Source: Lampropedia puyangensis
GTDB taxonomy: Bacteria; Pseudomonadota; Gammaproteobacteria; Burkholderiales; Burkholderiaceae_C
Assembly: GCF_004833285.1 (NCBI RefSeq)
Contig: NZ_STFG01000009.1
Span: forward strand, 73,121-130,955
Reading direction: 5' to 3'
DNA length: 57,835 nucleotides
The first letter of the stretch is position 1. Each line of letters begins with the position of its first letter. Shown here in pieces: positions 17,317 through 26,086 of the stretch. A program made the translations under genes and the position numbers. Under the pieces are notes generated by a model. The model had not been told where the DNA came from and did not search any database. It was given only the letters and a program-made list of their open reading frames with translations.

Positions 17317-17811
17317 TCAACCCAGCAGGTGCGGATTCAGTTGCCAAACCGAGTAATTCAGCGCGATAGCAAAGCTGACCCAGAGCAGGTACGGAATCAA
17401 CAGGGCCGCTGCAAGCGGTCTGATGCGCCAGAACGCAGCCACAGTGGCTGCGATCAACAACCACAGTAGAGCGATATCGGCCATTGCCCAGGCCCCCAAG
17501 TGCCAACGAAAGAAGAGCCAGCTCCAAACCGTATTGAGAACAAGCTGAGCGATGAACAAAGAGAGTGCTGTTTGCGCATGGCGCAAGCCACCAACACGCC
17601 AAACTAACCATGCAGCAAGACCCATTAATGCATACAGTATGCTCCACACGGGACCAAATGCGCGAGCTGGCGGCGCCCACGATGGCTGCGTGAGTTGGGC
17701 ATAAAAATGGGCTGCATCAACCGATGCAATGGCACCCAATGTGGCCGCAAGCAGACTCAACCCCAGCCATGCGAACAAACCGAGTCTCTGGTGTTTGGTT
17801 GAGGGCGTCAT
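17317..17811 (-). CDS. tspO: TspO/MBR family tryptophan-rich sensory protein
   Basis: A 164-residue, five-helix membrane protein of the TspO family, which binds porphyrins and can influence their export or breakdown. The diagnostic segment is PSWAPPARAFGPVWSILYAL followed by GLAAWLVWR, with further helices LNTVWSWLFFRWHLGAW and LLWLLIAATVAAFW. It ends PYLLWVSFAIALNYSVWQLN, the conserved fifth helix. AGGAAA precedes ATG 17811; the longer frame upstream has no support. Its neighbours give no hint about its ligand. Confidence 0.93.
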   Translation of the reverse strand: MTPSTKHQRLGLFAWLGLSLLAATLGAIASVDAAHFYAQLTQPSWAPPARAFGPVWSILYALMGLAAWLVWRVGGLRHAQTALSLFIAQLVLNTVWSWLFFRWHLGAWAMADIALLWLLIAATVAAFWRIRPLAAALLIPYLLWVSFAIALNYSVWQLNPHLLG

Positions 17812-17955
17812 GGAAAATTTCCTATATTTGCAATGCGGCTGGGCGTATGCGTTTGAAACAAACTGGCGGTGGTCAATAGCGCAAATGGTCATGGCTGCTT
17901 GGCCAGCGGAATTCAAGTCGCACTATTGATCACTATTGATTAATCCAATAGCCAA

Positions 17956-18276
17956 TCAGCCCAGTGTAGGCACTTGGACCTTTTTGATGCGAATTTGCAG
18001 CGGGCGGAACTTCGAATACAGCCACAAGCCCAGTGCCATGCATAGGCCAAGTAAGACGGAAAAAATAACGGCAAGAAACAAACCGATGAGCGGCGCAGCC
18101 AATAACCCAGAAAGCCCGGTCATGGGTTGCTGGTTCCAACTGACCGTGGAGGCGCCAAAGAATGCACAAACACCCAGTAGTAACGTCATTGGCACTAGCG
18201 ACAAAAGCAGCCCAATGCTGGTGAGTTTGAGGATTGTTCTTGTCGATATGCGTTGAATCGTTATTTCTTCGAACAT
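17956..18276 (-). CDS. Small two-helix membrane protein
   Basis: This 106-residue protein has two strong hydrophobic segments (about residues 18-42 and 58-90) separated by a short polar loop, and a basic C-terminal tail (FRPLQIRIKKVQ). I do not recognise a family. It is transcribed towards tspO with 144 bp between them. The orientation and the membrane-like composition make it a plausible gene, but nothing else supports it. Confidence 0.5.
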   Translation of the reverse strand: MFEEITIQRISTRTILKLTSIGLLLSLVPMTLLLGVCAFFGASTVSWNQQPMTGLSGLLAAPLIGLFLAVIFSVLLGLCMALGLWLYSKFRPLQIRIKKVQVPTLG

Positions 18277-18707
18277 GGTGCTGGTGGAGTGGGTTAGAGG
18301 TGAATGGAGATCGCGTTGAATGCGGTGTTACTCGGGCGTAACGTTGGGTGCTGGTTTATGGCGTCGTCTACGCTGAGGTGCTGTGGCTGGTAGCTTGCTG
18401 ACTGTATTTTGCCTTAGCTTCTACCAAAATGAGGCTCGCTAATCGGAATAGGTAATTTGGGTTAACTTGCACCGCTTGCTGTTTGAGCGCTGGTCTTTGA
18501 TGTCTTCAAGTCAATCAGGCTTGCAAGATATCTTGCACGCAGCCCTGGTCTTCTAGAAATTGCTTCTTGGTTCACCATGCGCAAGGGATTCGTTGCATTC
18601 AATTTTTCAAGTGTATTCAACCAAGCGTTTTCACACCGTCTTGGCCGATTTGAGTCAACCGCCTCTGGTTTGTTACTGTTCTCCGAAATTGGGCAGTTTG
18701 CCGCATC
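18277..18707. other. Non-coding spacer
   Basis: This 431-bp stretch lies between the small membrane-protein gene and the 3' end of metR. I see no gene, repeat or terminator that I would support. Confidence 0.5.
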
Positions 18708-19598
18708 TCAGGTCGGCATGGGTTGGCGAGCCAGTTCGATGAAGGCGCGCACGTAGTCGATGGCCGTATCGCTTTGCCGCGCTCCAAGAAAAATCTGCTT
18801 GGCAATGCCCCGTTGGCCAAGCCGAACTGGCACTACGTCGATCTTGGTGGCATATTCTTCAACCAGCCAACGTGGCAGGGCGGCTACGCCGCGGCCACTG
18901 GCGACCATTTGCAACATGATGTCGGTGGTTTCAATGGTTTTGTGGCGTTTGGGCGTGACGCCGGCTGGCAAAAGGAACTGGTTATAAATGTCCAGCCGCT
19001 CGATATCTACAGGGTAGCTGATGAGCACTTCTTTGGTCAGTTGTTGAGGTTTTGCGTAGACGGCTGAGGCCAATGCATGCCCTTTGGCAACCACCAGCAC
19101 CTGTTCGTAATCGAACACAGGCTCGAAAACCAAACCGGGTTTGTACAGCGGGTCAGGCGTGACCAGCAGGTCAATCTCAAAACCAAAGAGCGCGCCAATT
19201 CCCCCGAATTGGAATTTCTGCTTGACGTCAACGTCCACATCAGGCCAAGCTGCCAAATAGGGGGCCACTACTTTGAGCAGCCACTGGTAGCAAGGGTGGC
19301 ATTCCATCCCAATGCGCAATGCTCCACGCTCGCCTTGTGCGAATTGGCCTAAGCGCTCTTCTGCCAGGTTCAGTTGTGGCAACACACGGTTGGCGACTGC
19401 CAGTAGGTATTGGCCTGCTTGTGTCAGACGCAGGTTGCGCCCTTCGCGCAGCCAAATATCGGTCCCTAATTGCTGTTCTAGCTTTCGCATGCTGTGGCTT
19501 AACGCCGACTGGGTGAGGTTCAGCGCACCAGCTGCAGCCGTTAATGAGCCTTGCTTTTCAACCTCTAAAACGATGCGTAAATGAATGCGCTCAATCAT
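18708..19598 (-). CDS. metR: LysR-type methionine regulator MetR
   Basis: A 296-residue LysR protein very similar in layout to MetR, the homocysteine-responsive activator of methionine genes. The helix-turn-helix is at about residues 15-45 (GSLTAAAGALNLTQSALSHS, close to the E. coli sequence). The effector domain has LRIGMECHPCYQWLL, matching the MetR IECHSCIQWL block, then FDYEQVLVV, SYPVDIERLDIYNQFLLPAG and VASGRGVAALPRWLVEE. It is divergent from a flavin reductase, mesX and mesD. A MetR-consensus palindrome lies 6 bp from its start codon, which suggests autoregulation. No ribosome binding site is visible. Confidence 0.92.
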   Translation of the reverse strand: MIERIHLRIVLEVEKQGSLTAAAGALNLTQSALSHSMRKLEQQLGTDIWLREGRNLRLTQAGQYLLAVANRVLPQLNLAEERLGQFAQGERGALRIGMECHPCYQWLLKVVAPYLAAWPDVDVDVKQKFQFGGIGALFGFEIDLLVTPDPLYKPGLVFEPVFDYEQVLVVAKGHALASAVYAKPQQLTKEVLISYPVDIERLDIYNQFLLPAGVTPKRHKTIETTDIMLQMVASGRGVAALPRWLVEEYATKIDVVPVRLGQRGIAKQIFLGARQSDTAIDYVRAFIELARQPMPT

Positions 19599-19601
19599 TT
19601 G

Positions 19602-19618
19602 AATGAATATTTTTCATT
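19602..19618. promoter_or_regulatory. MetR binding site
   Basis: AATGAA-TATTT-TTCATT is a perfect 6-bp inverted repeat. Its core TGAATATTTTTCA (19604-19616) fits the MetR consensus TGAA, five bases with a central A or T, TTCA. It lies just upstream of metR and about 210 bp before the divergent flavin reductase. Confidence 0.75.
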
Positions 19619-19825
19619 GATTTATGAGAAATGACCATTTTACTTCATGTGATGCGGCCACTAGTATGCGTGCCTATTGTGGATTGACACGGGTTGGTAG
19701 ACACCCGCTTCCCAGCTTCATTGTTGACAGATGCGGATGCGGTTGCTGTTTTAGTTTTTTTGCCGATCCCATGGGTAATGGCTTTTTGCGGCTGAACGCC
19801 CATGCATTCATTTGATGAGGAAAAA

Positions 19826-20431
19826 ATGGTACGAGCATTACGCATCGTTGCTGTCTCTGGTGGTTTGCAACGTCCATCCAAGGCTGCAGCATTGGCTAGA
19901 CATTTAATGGACTTGATCACCAGCGAAATGGCGTGTGAACCGCATCTGATTGAACTGGGCGCACTGACTCCTGCCATGGCGGGCTGCGTGTGGCGTTCGC
20001 AATTGCCCGTTGCTGTGGAGCGGGCGCTGGCACTGGTGGAACAAGCTGATGTTCTGATCGTCACCACGCCGGTGTACCGGGGGGCTTACACAGGGTTGTT
20101 TAAACACTTTTTCGATTTGGTTCATCAGGATGCCTTGATTGACAAGCCGGTGCTGCTGGCTGCAACCGGCGGCAGCGAACGCCATGCTTTGGTGATCGAC
20201 CACCAGTTACGGCCTTTGTTCAGCTTTTTTCAGGCTCGTACGTTGCCACTGGGCATATATGCGACCGATCAGGACTTTGTCGACTATCGCCTGCAAAGCC
20301 AGGCATTGCTTGAGCGCGCCAGGCTGGCCGTTGCACGGGCATGGCCTTTGATCCGTTTGTCAGCTCCAGTGGCAGAAAGCGTTGTTGCCCCAATTCAAGC
20401 GTTTCGCGCGCCAGAGTCGATCACTGCCTGA
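19826..20431 (+). CDS. NAD(P)H-dependent FMN reductase, MsuE/SsuE type
   Basis: A 201-residue flavodoxin-fold flavin reductase. It has the N-terminal SGGLQRPSKAAALA loop that binds FMN phosphate, VLIVTTPVYRGAYTGLFKHF, and PVLLAATGGSERHALVIDHQLRP, the blocks seen in MsuE and SsuE. Such enzymes supply reduced flavin to two-component monooxygenases in sulfonate use. ATG 19826 is preceded by GAGG; an upstream in-frame ATG at 19802 is less likely. It heads the mesX-mesD unit and is divergent from metR. It may supply flavin to MesX or to the flavoproteins at 9-13 kb; this is inference. Confidence 0.9.
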   Translation: MVRALRIVAVSGGLQRPSKAAALARHLMDLITSEMACEPHLIELGALTPAMAGCVWRSQLPVAVERALALVEQADVLIVTTPVYRGAYTGLFKHFFDLVHQDALIDKPVLLAATGGSERHALVIDHQLRPLFSFFQARTLPLGIYATDQDFVDYRLQSQALLERARLAVARAWPLIRLSAPVAESVVAPIQAFRAPESITA

Positions 20432-20479
20432 AAGGCAGTATCCATTTTTGTTTTCAGAACTCCATCACATCGAATCACC

Positions 20480-21457
20480 ATGAGCCAAGCATTCACATTC
20501 AGTATCTCTACCACGCCGTTTGATGAGCACTACCAACCATCGGCGAGCACACGCATCACTACGAATTTTGCCAATCTGGCGCGAGGCGAAAGCCGACAGG
20601 ATAATTTGCGCAACACCTTGAGGATGGTGAATAACCGCTTCAACAGTCTGGCCCACTGGGACAACCCCAAGGCTGATCGCTATAAGGTGGAGCTGGATAT
20701 CATTTCGGTAGACATGCATATGGGCGGTGCTAGCGATGCATTTCCTTTGATTGAGATGCTTAAAACCACGGTTGTAGACCTGCAAACTGGCGAGCGCATG
20801 GATGGCATTGCGGGCAATAGCTTCTCTTCTTACGTGCGCGATTACGACTTCAGTGTGCTGCTGCTGGAACACAATGAGCAGCGCGCCACGTTCAGCACGC
20901 CTGAGGGGTTTGGTGTTTTGCACGGCAAGCTGTTCAAGCACCTGATTCAATCCCCAACATACCAAGCGCTTTTTAGTAAACCACCAGTGATTTGCATCAG
21001 CGCCTCCAGCAGCAAGACGTACCAGCGCACGGAAAATGTCCACCCCATTTTGGGCGTGGAGTACCAGCAAAATGCACTGTCCTCTACGGATTTGTATTTT
21101 GAAAAGATGGGGCTGAAAGTGCGCTTTTTCATGCCGCCGCACAGCGTGGCACCTTTGGCTTTTTATTTTCCAGGTGATTTGCTGGCCGATTATTCCAATC
21201 TGGAGTTGATTAGCACCATCAGTACGATGGAAACCTTCCAGAAAATCTACCGTCCTGAGATTTACAACGCCAATTCGGCAGCGGGGCAATGCTACCAGCC
21301 CAGTTTGCAACACCAAGACTATTCGGTAACGCAGATTGTGTATGACCGAGTTGAGCGCAGCCAACTGGCCGTAAAGCAGGGCAAGTTCACCGAGGAGCAC
21401 TTCATCAAGCCCTATCAGAGCCAGCTCAATACCTGGGCGGCCAACAACGCGCTCTGA
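20480..21457 (+). CDS. mesX: MesX, DUF1852 partner of folate-independent methionine synthase
   Basis: This 325-residue protein matches the DUF1852 family, which was named MesX because it is required with MesD for methionine synthesis. Recognisable segments are FSISTTPFDEHYQPS, RITTNFANLARGE, RQDNLRNTLRMVNNRFN, and SSSKTYQRTENVHPILGVEY. It is probably a soluble oxygen-dependent enzyme, but its reaction is unresolved as far as I know. It lies 48 bp after the flavin reductase and 36 bp before mesD, which fits one operon under MetR. Its opposite strand is also open for about 1 kb, which I treat as a shadow. Confidence 0.9.
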   Translation: MSQAFTFSISTTPFDEHYQPSASTRITTNFANLARGESRQDNLRNTLRMVNNRFNSLAHWDNPKADRYKVELDIISVDMHMGGASDAFPLIEMLKTTVVDLQTGERMDGIAGNSFSSYVRDYDFSVLLLEHNEQRATFSTPEGFGVLHGKLFKHLIQSPTYQALFSKPPVICISASSSKTYQRTENVHPILGVEYQQNALSSTDLYFEKMGLKVRFFMPPHSVAPLAFYFPGDLLADYSNLELISTISTMETFQKIYRPEIYNANSAAGQCYQPSLQHQDYSVTQIVYDRVERSQLAVKQGKFTEEHFIKPYQSQLNTWAANNAL

Positions 21458-21493
21458 ACACACCAGATTTTTCAATAAACGGAATCACGAACC

Positions 21494-22522
21494 ATGCACA
21501 CACTATTGCCAACCTCTACTGCGGGCAGCTTGCCCAAGCCCTCTTGGCTGGCGCAGCCAGAAAAACTGTGGTCGCCTTGGAAGCTTGATGGAGAAGAGTT
21601 GCGCGAAGCCAAACAAGACGCTTTGCGTCTGTCGTTGCAAGAGCAGCAACACGCAGGCATTGACATCGTCAGTGATGGTGAACAGACTCGTCAGCACTTT
21701 GTGACCACCTTCATCGAGCACCTTGACGGCGTGGATTTTGAGAAACGCGAAACGGTGCGGATTCGCAACCGCTATGACGCCAGCGTGCCTACCGTTACCG
21801 GTGCGGTCAGTCGTATCAAGCCTGTGTTTGTGGAAGATGCCAAATTCCTGCGCGAGCAAACACGCCAGCCCATCAAATGGGCGCTGCCTGGCCCCATGAC
21901 AATGATTGATACCCTCTATGACGCGCACTACAAAAGCCGCGAAAAGCTGGCGTGGGAATTCGCAAAAATCCTCAACCAAGAAGCCAAAGAGTTAGAGGCC
22001 GCAGGTGTAGACATCATTCAGTTTGACGAGCCCGCTTTCAATGTGTTTTTTGATGAAGTCAATGACTGGGGGATTGCTACTTTAGAGCGCGCTATTGAAG
22101 GGTTGCGATGCGAAACCGCAGTGCATATTTGCTATGGCTACGGCATCAAAGCCAATACCGACTGGAAAAAGACATTGGGCTCTGAGTGGCGTCAATATGA
22201 AGAGTCTTTCCCCAAGCTGCAGCAATCGAATATCGATATCGTCTCTTTAGAATGCCAAAACTCACATGTGCCGATGGATTTGATTGAGCTGATTCGTGGA
22301 AAAAAGGTGATGGTGGGGGCCATTGACGTGGCGAGCAACACCATTGAAACCCCAGAAGATGTGGCCAAGACACTGCGCAACGCGCTGCGTTTTGTGGATG
22401 CCGACAAGCTCTACCCCAGCACGAACTGCGGCATGGCGCCACTGGCACGCAGTGTGGCACGTGGCAAGCTGCATGCGCTTAGCGCAGGCGCAGCCATTGT
22501 GAGGGGAGAGCTGTCTGCTTGA
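21494..22522 (+). CDS. mesD: Core methionine synthase MesD (MetE catalytic-domain type)
   Basis: A 342-residue protein equivalent to the C-terminal catalytic half of MetE, without the N-terminal folate-binding half. It begins with LPTSTAGSLPKPSWL, and has SDGEQTRQHF, ALPGPMTMIDTLYD, GVDIIQFDEPAFNVF, a zinc-site HICYGYG, SLECQNSH and STNCGMAPLAR, the last Cys completing the zinc site. The family methylates homocysteine without methyl-folate and depends on MesX; this is known from published work on folate-independent methionine synthases. It is the last gene of the flavin reductase-mesX-mesD unit. Confidence 0.92.
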   Translation: MHTLLPTSTAGSLPKPSWLAQPEKLWSPWKLDGEELREAKQDALRLSLQEQQHAGIDIVSDGEQTRQHFVTTFIEHLDGVDFEKRETVRIRNRYDASVPTVTGAVSRIKPVFVEDAKFLREQTRQPIKWALPGPMTMIDTLYDAHYKSREKLAWEFAKILNQEAKELEAAGVDIIQFDEPAFNVFFDEVNDWGIATLERAIEGLRCETAVHICYGYGIKANTDWKKTLGSEWRQYEESFPKLQQSNIDIVSLECQNSHVPMDLIELIRGKKVMVGAIDVASNTIETPEDVAKTLRNALRFVDADKLYPSTNCGMAPLARSVARGKLHALSAGAAIVRGELSA

Positions 22523-22843
22523 TGGGGGGCACTTCAGAGGCAAATTGCATAGACGCTGAAGTTCAATGGAGTTCAGCGAAAAAAATGGAACTCTCCCAAA
22601 TACGTTCTCAACGAGGCAATCAAAGCGATGGCTGTTGGTGCCAAAGGCGAGAGGGGATTATCGGGCCATTGAAAAGCGCAACTGCAGGCAACCGCACATA
22701 GGCTTGGCGCAATCAATATGCCGATGTGTGCCAACGCATTCAGGGCTACATTGAGGGGGCATTGGGAATGCACGTTTCCATATGCCTGATTCATGGCCGG
22801 CATAGCCTGTACAGTCCACCTTCAGTTTTATTTTGAATTGTCT
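22523..22843. other. Spacer after mesD with inverted repeat
   Basis: This 321-bp stretch has CGCTGAA (22554-22560) and TTCAGCG (22572-22578), a perfect 7-bp inverted repeat with an 11-bp spacer, followed by A residues. It could be a hairpin after mesD or an operator. Short frames on both strands here have no recognisable content. Confidence 0.4.
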
Positions 22844-23587
22844 ATGCACCCATCTCAACGTGTTGCTCTAGTCACAGGATCCACTTCAGGGATAGGGGCC
22901 GCGGTAGCGCGCCGATTGTCTCGGGATGGCTATGCGGTCATTTTGCATTCGCGCAGTTCTGTGGAAGCTGGCCGCGCGATGGCCAGTGAGTTGGGCGTTG
23001 CCGCATATATTCAAGCCGACCTTGCAGACGATGCCGACCGCATCCGGTTGGTACAGGAGGCGGTTGCGCAATGGGGTCGTTTGGATGTGATCGTGAACAA
23101 TGCCGGTATTAGCCGTGTAGTTCCTCATACTGATTTAGCAGCAGCGACGCCTGACATTTGGCGTTTGCTGCACGAGGTGAATGTGGTTGCGCCGTTTCGT
23201 ATTGTTGCTGAGGCAGAGGCGGCATTGCGTGCCTCTGCTGCGAGTGGGACGCCTGCTTGTGTTGTCAATGTGAGTTCGCATGCCGGCGTGCGGCCAAAAG
23301 GGGCTTCCATTCCTTATGCTGCAACAAAAGCTGCGCTGAACCATGTCACGCGTTTACTCGCGGTTTCTCTGGCTCCGGCTATTCGCGTGAATGCAGTTGC
23401 GCCAGGTCTTGTTGATACACCGATGACGGCTGACTGGGCGCAGGCACAGCAACTATGGCGTGCGCGTGCGCCTATGCAGCGGGCCGCTCACCCGGAGGAG
23501 ATTGCACAAGCGGTTGCGATGCTGGTCGAGTCCACCTATTTGACGGGTGAGATCCTGCTCTCCGATGGCGGATTGAATCTGACATGA
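22844..23587 (+). CDS. Short-chain dehydrogenase/reductase (SDR)
   Basis: A 247-residue classical SDR. From ATG 22844 (MHPSQRVALVTG) the cofactor loop TGSTSGIG is at residues 11-18, followed by NNAG, the catalytic Ser in VNVSSHAG, the YAATK catalytic Tyr-Lys pair, and VAPGLVDTPMT. HSRSS after the second strand suggests NADP(H) preference, as seen in members with an Arg there. The overall layout is like FabG-type 3-oxoacyl reductases, but substrate cannot be told. It ends 6 bp from the convergent acetyltransferase gene. Confidence 0.88.
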   Translation: MHPSQRVALVTGSTSGIGAAVARRLSRDGYAVILHSRSSVEAGRAMASELGVAAYIQADLADDADRIRLVQEAVAQWGRLDVIVNNAGISRVVPHTDLAAATPDIWRLLHEVNVVAPFRIVAEAEAALRASAASGTPACVVNVSSHAGVRPKGASIPYAATKAALNHVTRLLAVSLAPAIRVNAVAPGLVDTPMTADWAQAQQLWRARAPMQRAAHPEEIAQAVAMLVESTYLTGEILLSDGGLNLT

Positions 23588-23593
23588 ACATGT

Positions 23594-24052
23594 TCACTGC
23601 GCATGAGACCGTTCGATTCCGGTGAATTGCAGGTGGATGATGGGGTAGGGGCGCCCATCGCTGTCTAGGGCTGAGCGCCCAGTCTGTTTGAAGCCCATCT
23701 TTTCATAAAAGCCTAGTGCTTGCAGATTTTGCTCGTTGACATCTGTTGTTAACGCGGGGTGCTGGGCAATGCCGTGACGCACCAGCATTGCTCCAATTCC
23801 CACCCCTCGATATGCAGGGTCAACAAACAAGGCCTCCATATGGCCTTTTTCTACAAGCATGAACGCGAGCGGATAGTCGTTGCCGTTAACAGCCAACCAT
23901 AGCGGCGCTTGTGGAAGAAAGGTCGCAACCATTTTCTCAATGGCTAGGCGATCTTCCTGAGCCAGAAAATGGTGAGTGGCATCGACAGCAAGACGCCATA
24001 TTTCAATGGCACGGTTGCCCTCATCAGGGCGAGACATTCGAATGGAGATCAT
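23594..24052 (-). CDS. GNAT acetyltransferase, YjaB-like
   Basis: A 152-residue N-acetyltransferase closely resembling E. coli YjaB. From ATG 24052 it reads MISIRMSRPDEGN, then IWRLAVDATHHFL, FLPQAPLWLAVNGND, MEALFVDPAYRGVGIGAMLV (motif A, acetyl-CoA binding), TTDVNEQNLQALGFYEKMGF (motif B), and DSDGRPYPIIHL. Upstream frame to 24247 has no homology and is left out. Target unknown. Followed downstream by the convergent SDR. Confidence 0.88.
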   Translation of the reverse strand: MISIRMSRPDEGNRAIEIWRLAVDATHHFLAQEDRLAIEKMVATFLPQAPLWLAVNGNDYPLAFMLVEKGHMEALFVDPAYRGVGIGAMLVRHGIAQHPALTTDVNEQNLQALGFYEKMGFKQTGRSALDSDGRPYPIIHLQFTGIERSHAQ

Positions 24053-24294
24053 CAGCAGAAATAGAGTCGATTGGGCTTTTGAGTCAGCAGGGCGCGCTGA
24101 ATGTACACCACTGGATAGCGACTTGCACTGCCTCTTTGTTGAATCTTGCGCGACTGTGTGGAGATCCTGATCACGTTCTGAGAGTGGGCTTGCCTTGCGC
24201 TTGCAGCACTCGTATTCATGTGCAGCAAGAGACGCGGGCCAATGCAAGATGTGAGTAGCCCGTGTCCCTTGCTGATGTTTTTGCCTAACGATAA

Positions 24295-25962
24295 TTACAT
24301 GGCCGACGCTTCAAACCTGGCGGCTGCATTGAAGAGGGCCATGATGGAGGCGGTGAGGATATTGGTGTCTTTGCCTGCGCCAAATTTGGTGCCTGCAGTA
24401 CCGGGCCAAGCCACTTCCACGATGGCGATCGCCGTGGTCTCTGCGCCTACTCCGATGCTGCGCTCTTCAAAGCTGTCAATGCGCAGGGGCAGGCCCAGAG
24501 CATTGACAGTGGCGGCAATAGGGCCGTTGCCAGTACCGGTGCGGGTGATGTGCTGGCCTGCCGCGTCACACCACTGCAACTCAATGCCTTGGCCTTGCGG
24601 GACTTCTAACAAGCGATGACCGATGTAGCGCAGGCGCGAAGATTGCTGGCTCGCTTGCAGATAAGTGGATTCAAAAAGCCCCCATATCTGTTGACTGCTC
24701 AATTCAGTTTCGCTGGTGTCGGCTTGTGCCTGGACGATCGCGCTGAATTCAATTTGCATGCGCCTTGGCATGACGATGCTATGGTCGCGCTGCAACAGAA
24801 AGGCAATGCCGCCTTTGCCCGATTGGCTGTTCACTCGCACGATGCTGTCATAGGTGCGGCCGAGGTCTTGTGGATCGATCGGCAGGTACGGTACACGCCA
24901 GAGCTTACCTTCTTGCTGAGCCGCAAAACCTTTGGCGATGGCATCTTGGTGCGAGCCAGAAAATGCAGTAAAGACCAAGTCGCCCACGTACGGGTGGCGC
25001 GGGTGGATGGGCAGTGCGGTGCACTCTTCGGCAATGCGGGCAACACCTGTAATGTCAGAGAAGTCCAGCCCTGGGGCGATGCCTTGGGTGTAGAGGTTCA
25101 ACGCGAGGGTGACGACATCGAGGTTGCCGCTGCGCTCACCGTTGCCAAACAAACAGCCTTCGACGCGTTGGGCACCAGCCAGCAAGGCCTGCTCAGCACA
25201 GGCCACGCCAGTGCCGCGGTCGTTGTGTGGGTGCACTGAGAGCACGACATGCTCACGCCGAGCCAGATGTGTATGCATCCATTCGATTTGGTCGGCAAAG
25301 ACGTTGGGCGTGGTGACTTCTACGGTCGTGGGCAGATTGACAATCATCGGGCGGTTGGGGCCAGCATCCCAAGCGGCAATCGCGGCATTGCAGACGGCCA
25401 GTGATACGTCTAACTCGGCCATACAGAATGTCTCGGGCGAATACTGTAAAACCCACTGGGTTTGGGGGTGCTGATCGCACAGACGCTTGAGCAGTTGCAC
25501 ATGGTGCTCGACCATGGCGATGATTTCGGGCAACTGCATGCCAAAAACGATCTCGCGAAATGCCGGTGCGATGGCGTTGTACAGGTGCACGATCGCGCGT
25601 TTGGCACCAACAGCGCTGCGCACGGTGGTTTCAATCAAGTCCTCGCGCAATTGGGTAATGACCATGGGGGTGACATCATCAGGAATCAGATGCGCATCAA
25701 TCAAGTGGCGCACGATGTCGTAATCGGTTTGCGAAGCAGAGGGAAAGCCCACTTCAATTTCTTTGAAGCCGATGCGCACCAATTCTTGGAACAAGCGCAG
25801 TTTGCGCTCGCGATTCATGGGTTCAAACAGGGCCTGGTTGCCATCACGCAGGTCAGTGGAAAGCCATACCGGAGCTTGAGTCAAGGTGCGTGAAGGCCAT
25901 TGGCGGTGGGGCAAATCCACCACAGGATGGGCACGGTATTTTTGAGAAGGTTGAGCCAACAT
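24295..25962 (-). CDS. leuA: 2-Isopropylmalate synthase, type 2
   Basis: LeuA condenses acetyl-CoA with 2-oxoisovalerate, the first committed step of leucine synthesis. At 555 residues it belongs to the longer type 2 group (as in actinobacteria and many proteobacteria). Motifs include WLSTDLRDGNQAL near residue 33, GFKEIEVGFPSASQTDYD, the metal-site HPHNDRGTGVA, and GCLFGNGERSGNLD. The C-terminal third carries the leucine-binding regulatory domain (IEFSAIVQ ... TSIMALFNAA-like end). GAGG lies 6 nt before the ATG. A leader peptide rich in leucine codons and alternative hairpins precede it, so expression is probably attenuated by leucine supply. It stands alone, with no leuBCD nearby. Confidence 0.95.
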   Translation of the reverse strand: MLAQPSQKYRAHPVVDLPHRQWPSRTLTQAPVWLSTDLRDGNQALFEPMNRERKLRLFQELVRIGFKEIEVGFPSASQTDYDIVRHLIDAHLIPDDVTPMVITQLREDLIETTVRSAVGAKRAIVHLYNAIAPAFREIVFGMQLPEIIAMVEHHVQLLKRLCDQHPQTQWVLQYSPETFCMAELDVSLAVCNAAIAAWDAGPNRPMIVNLPTTVEVTTPNVFADQIEWMHTHLARREHVVLSVHPHNDRGTGVACAEQALLAGAQRVEGCLFGNGERSGNLDVVTLALNLYTQGIAPGLDFSDITGVARIAEECTALPIHPRHPYVGDLVFTAFSGSHQDAIAKGFAAQQEGKLWRVPYLPIDPQDLGRTYDSIVRVNSQSGKGGIAFLLQRDHSIVMPRRMQIEFSAIVQAQADTSETELSSQQIWGLFESTYLQASQQSSRLRYIGHRLLEVPQGQGIELQWCDAAGQHITRTGTGNGPIAATVNALGLPLRIDSFEERSIGVGAETTAIAIVEVAWPGTAGTKFGAGKDTNILTASIMALFNAAARFEASAM

Positions 25963-25967
25963 AAAAA

Positions 25968-26086
25968 CCTCAAATAGGAGAAATCATCAAGTGCCTGATT
26001 TCCCTGCTCCAAGGAGCTGGCTACGGTCGGGGTCTGGGGAAACCAGGATGGGAACAATCGCATGCGCATGCGAACGGACCCCGACC
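25968..26086 (-). promoter_or_regulatory. leuA attenuator: competing hairpins
   Basis: In the leuA leader RNA, GGTCGGGGTC (26077-26086) can pair with GACCCCGACC (26025-26034), both inside the leader peptide frame. Further on, GCTCC (26013-26017) pairs with GGAGC (26006-26010), while GGAG of that arm can instead pair with CTCC (25977-25980) around the GAAATCA/TGATTTC stem (25980-25986 and 25996-26002). The last stem ends 5 nt before the GAGG of leuA at 25968-25971. The two lower structures exclude each other. The final hairpin may act on termination or on ribosome access. A 14-bp palindrome CGCATGCGCATGCG sits at 26059-26072 in the first loop. Confidence 0.6.

Noticed and set aside
20465-21475. 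Open frame of 336 codons opposite mesX
   Set aside because: mesX itself matches a known family along its length; the antisense product has no recognisable feature.
22573-22803. Small frames between mesD and the SDR gene
   Set aside because: Frames on both strands overlap, with no motif or ribosome binding site to prefer one.
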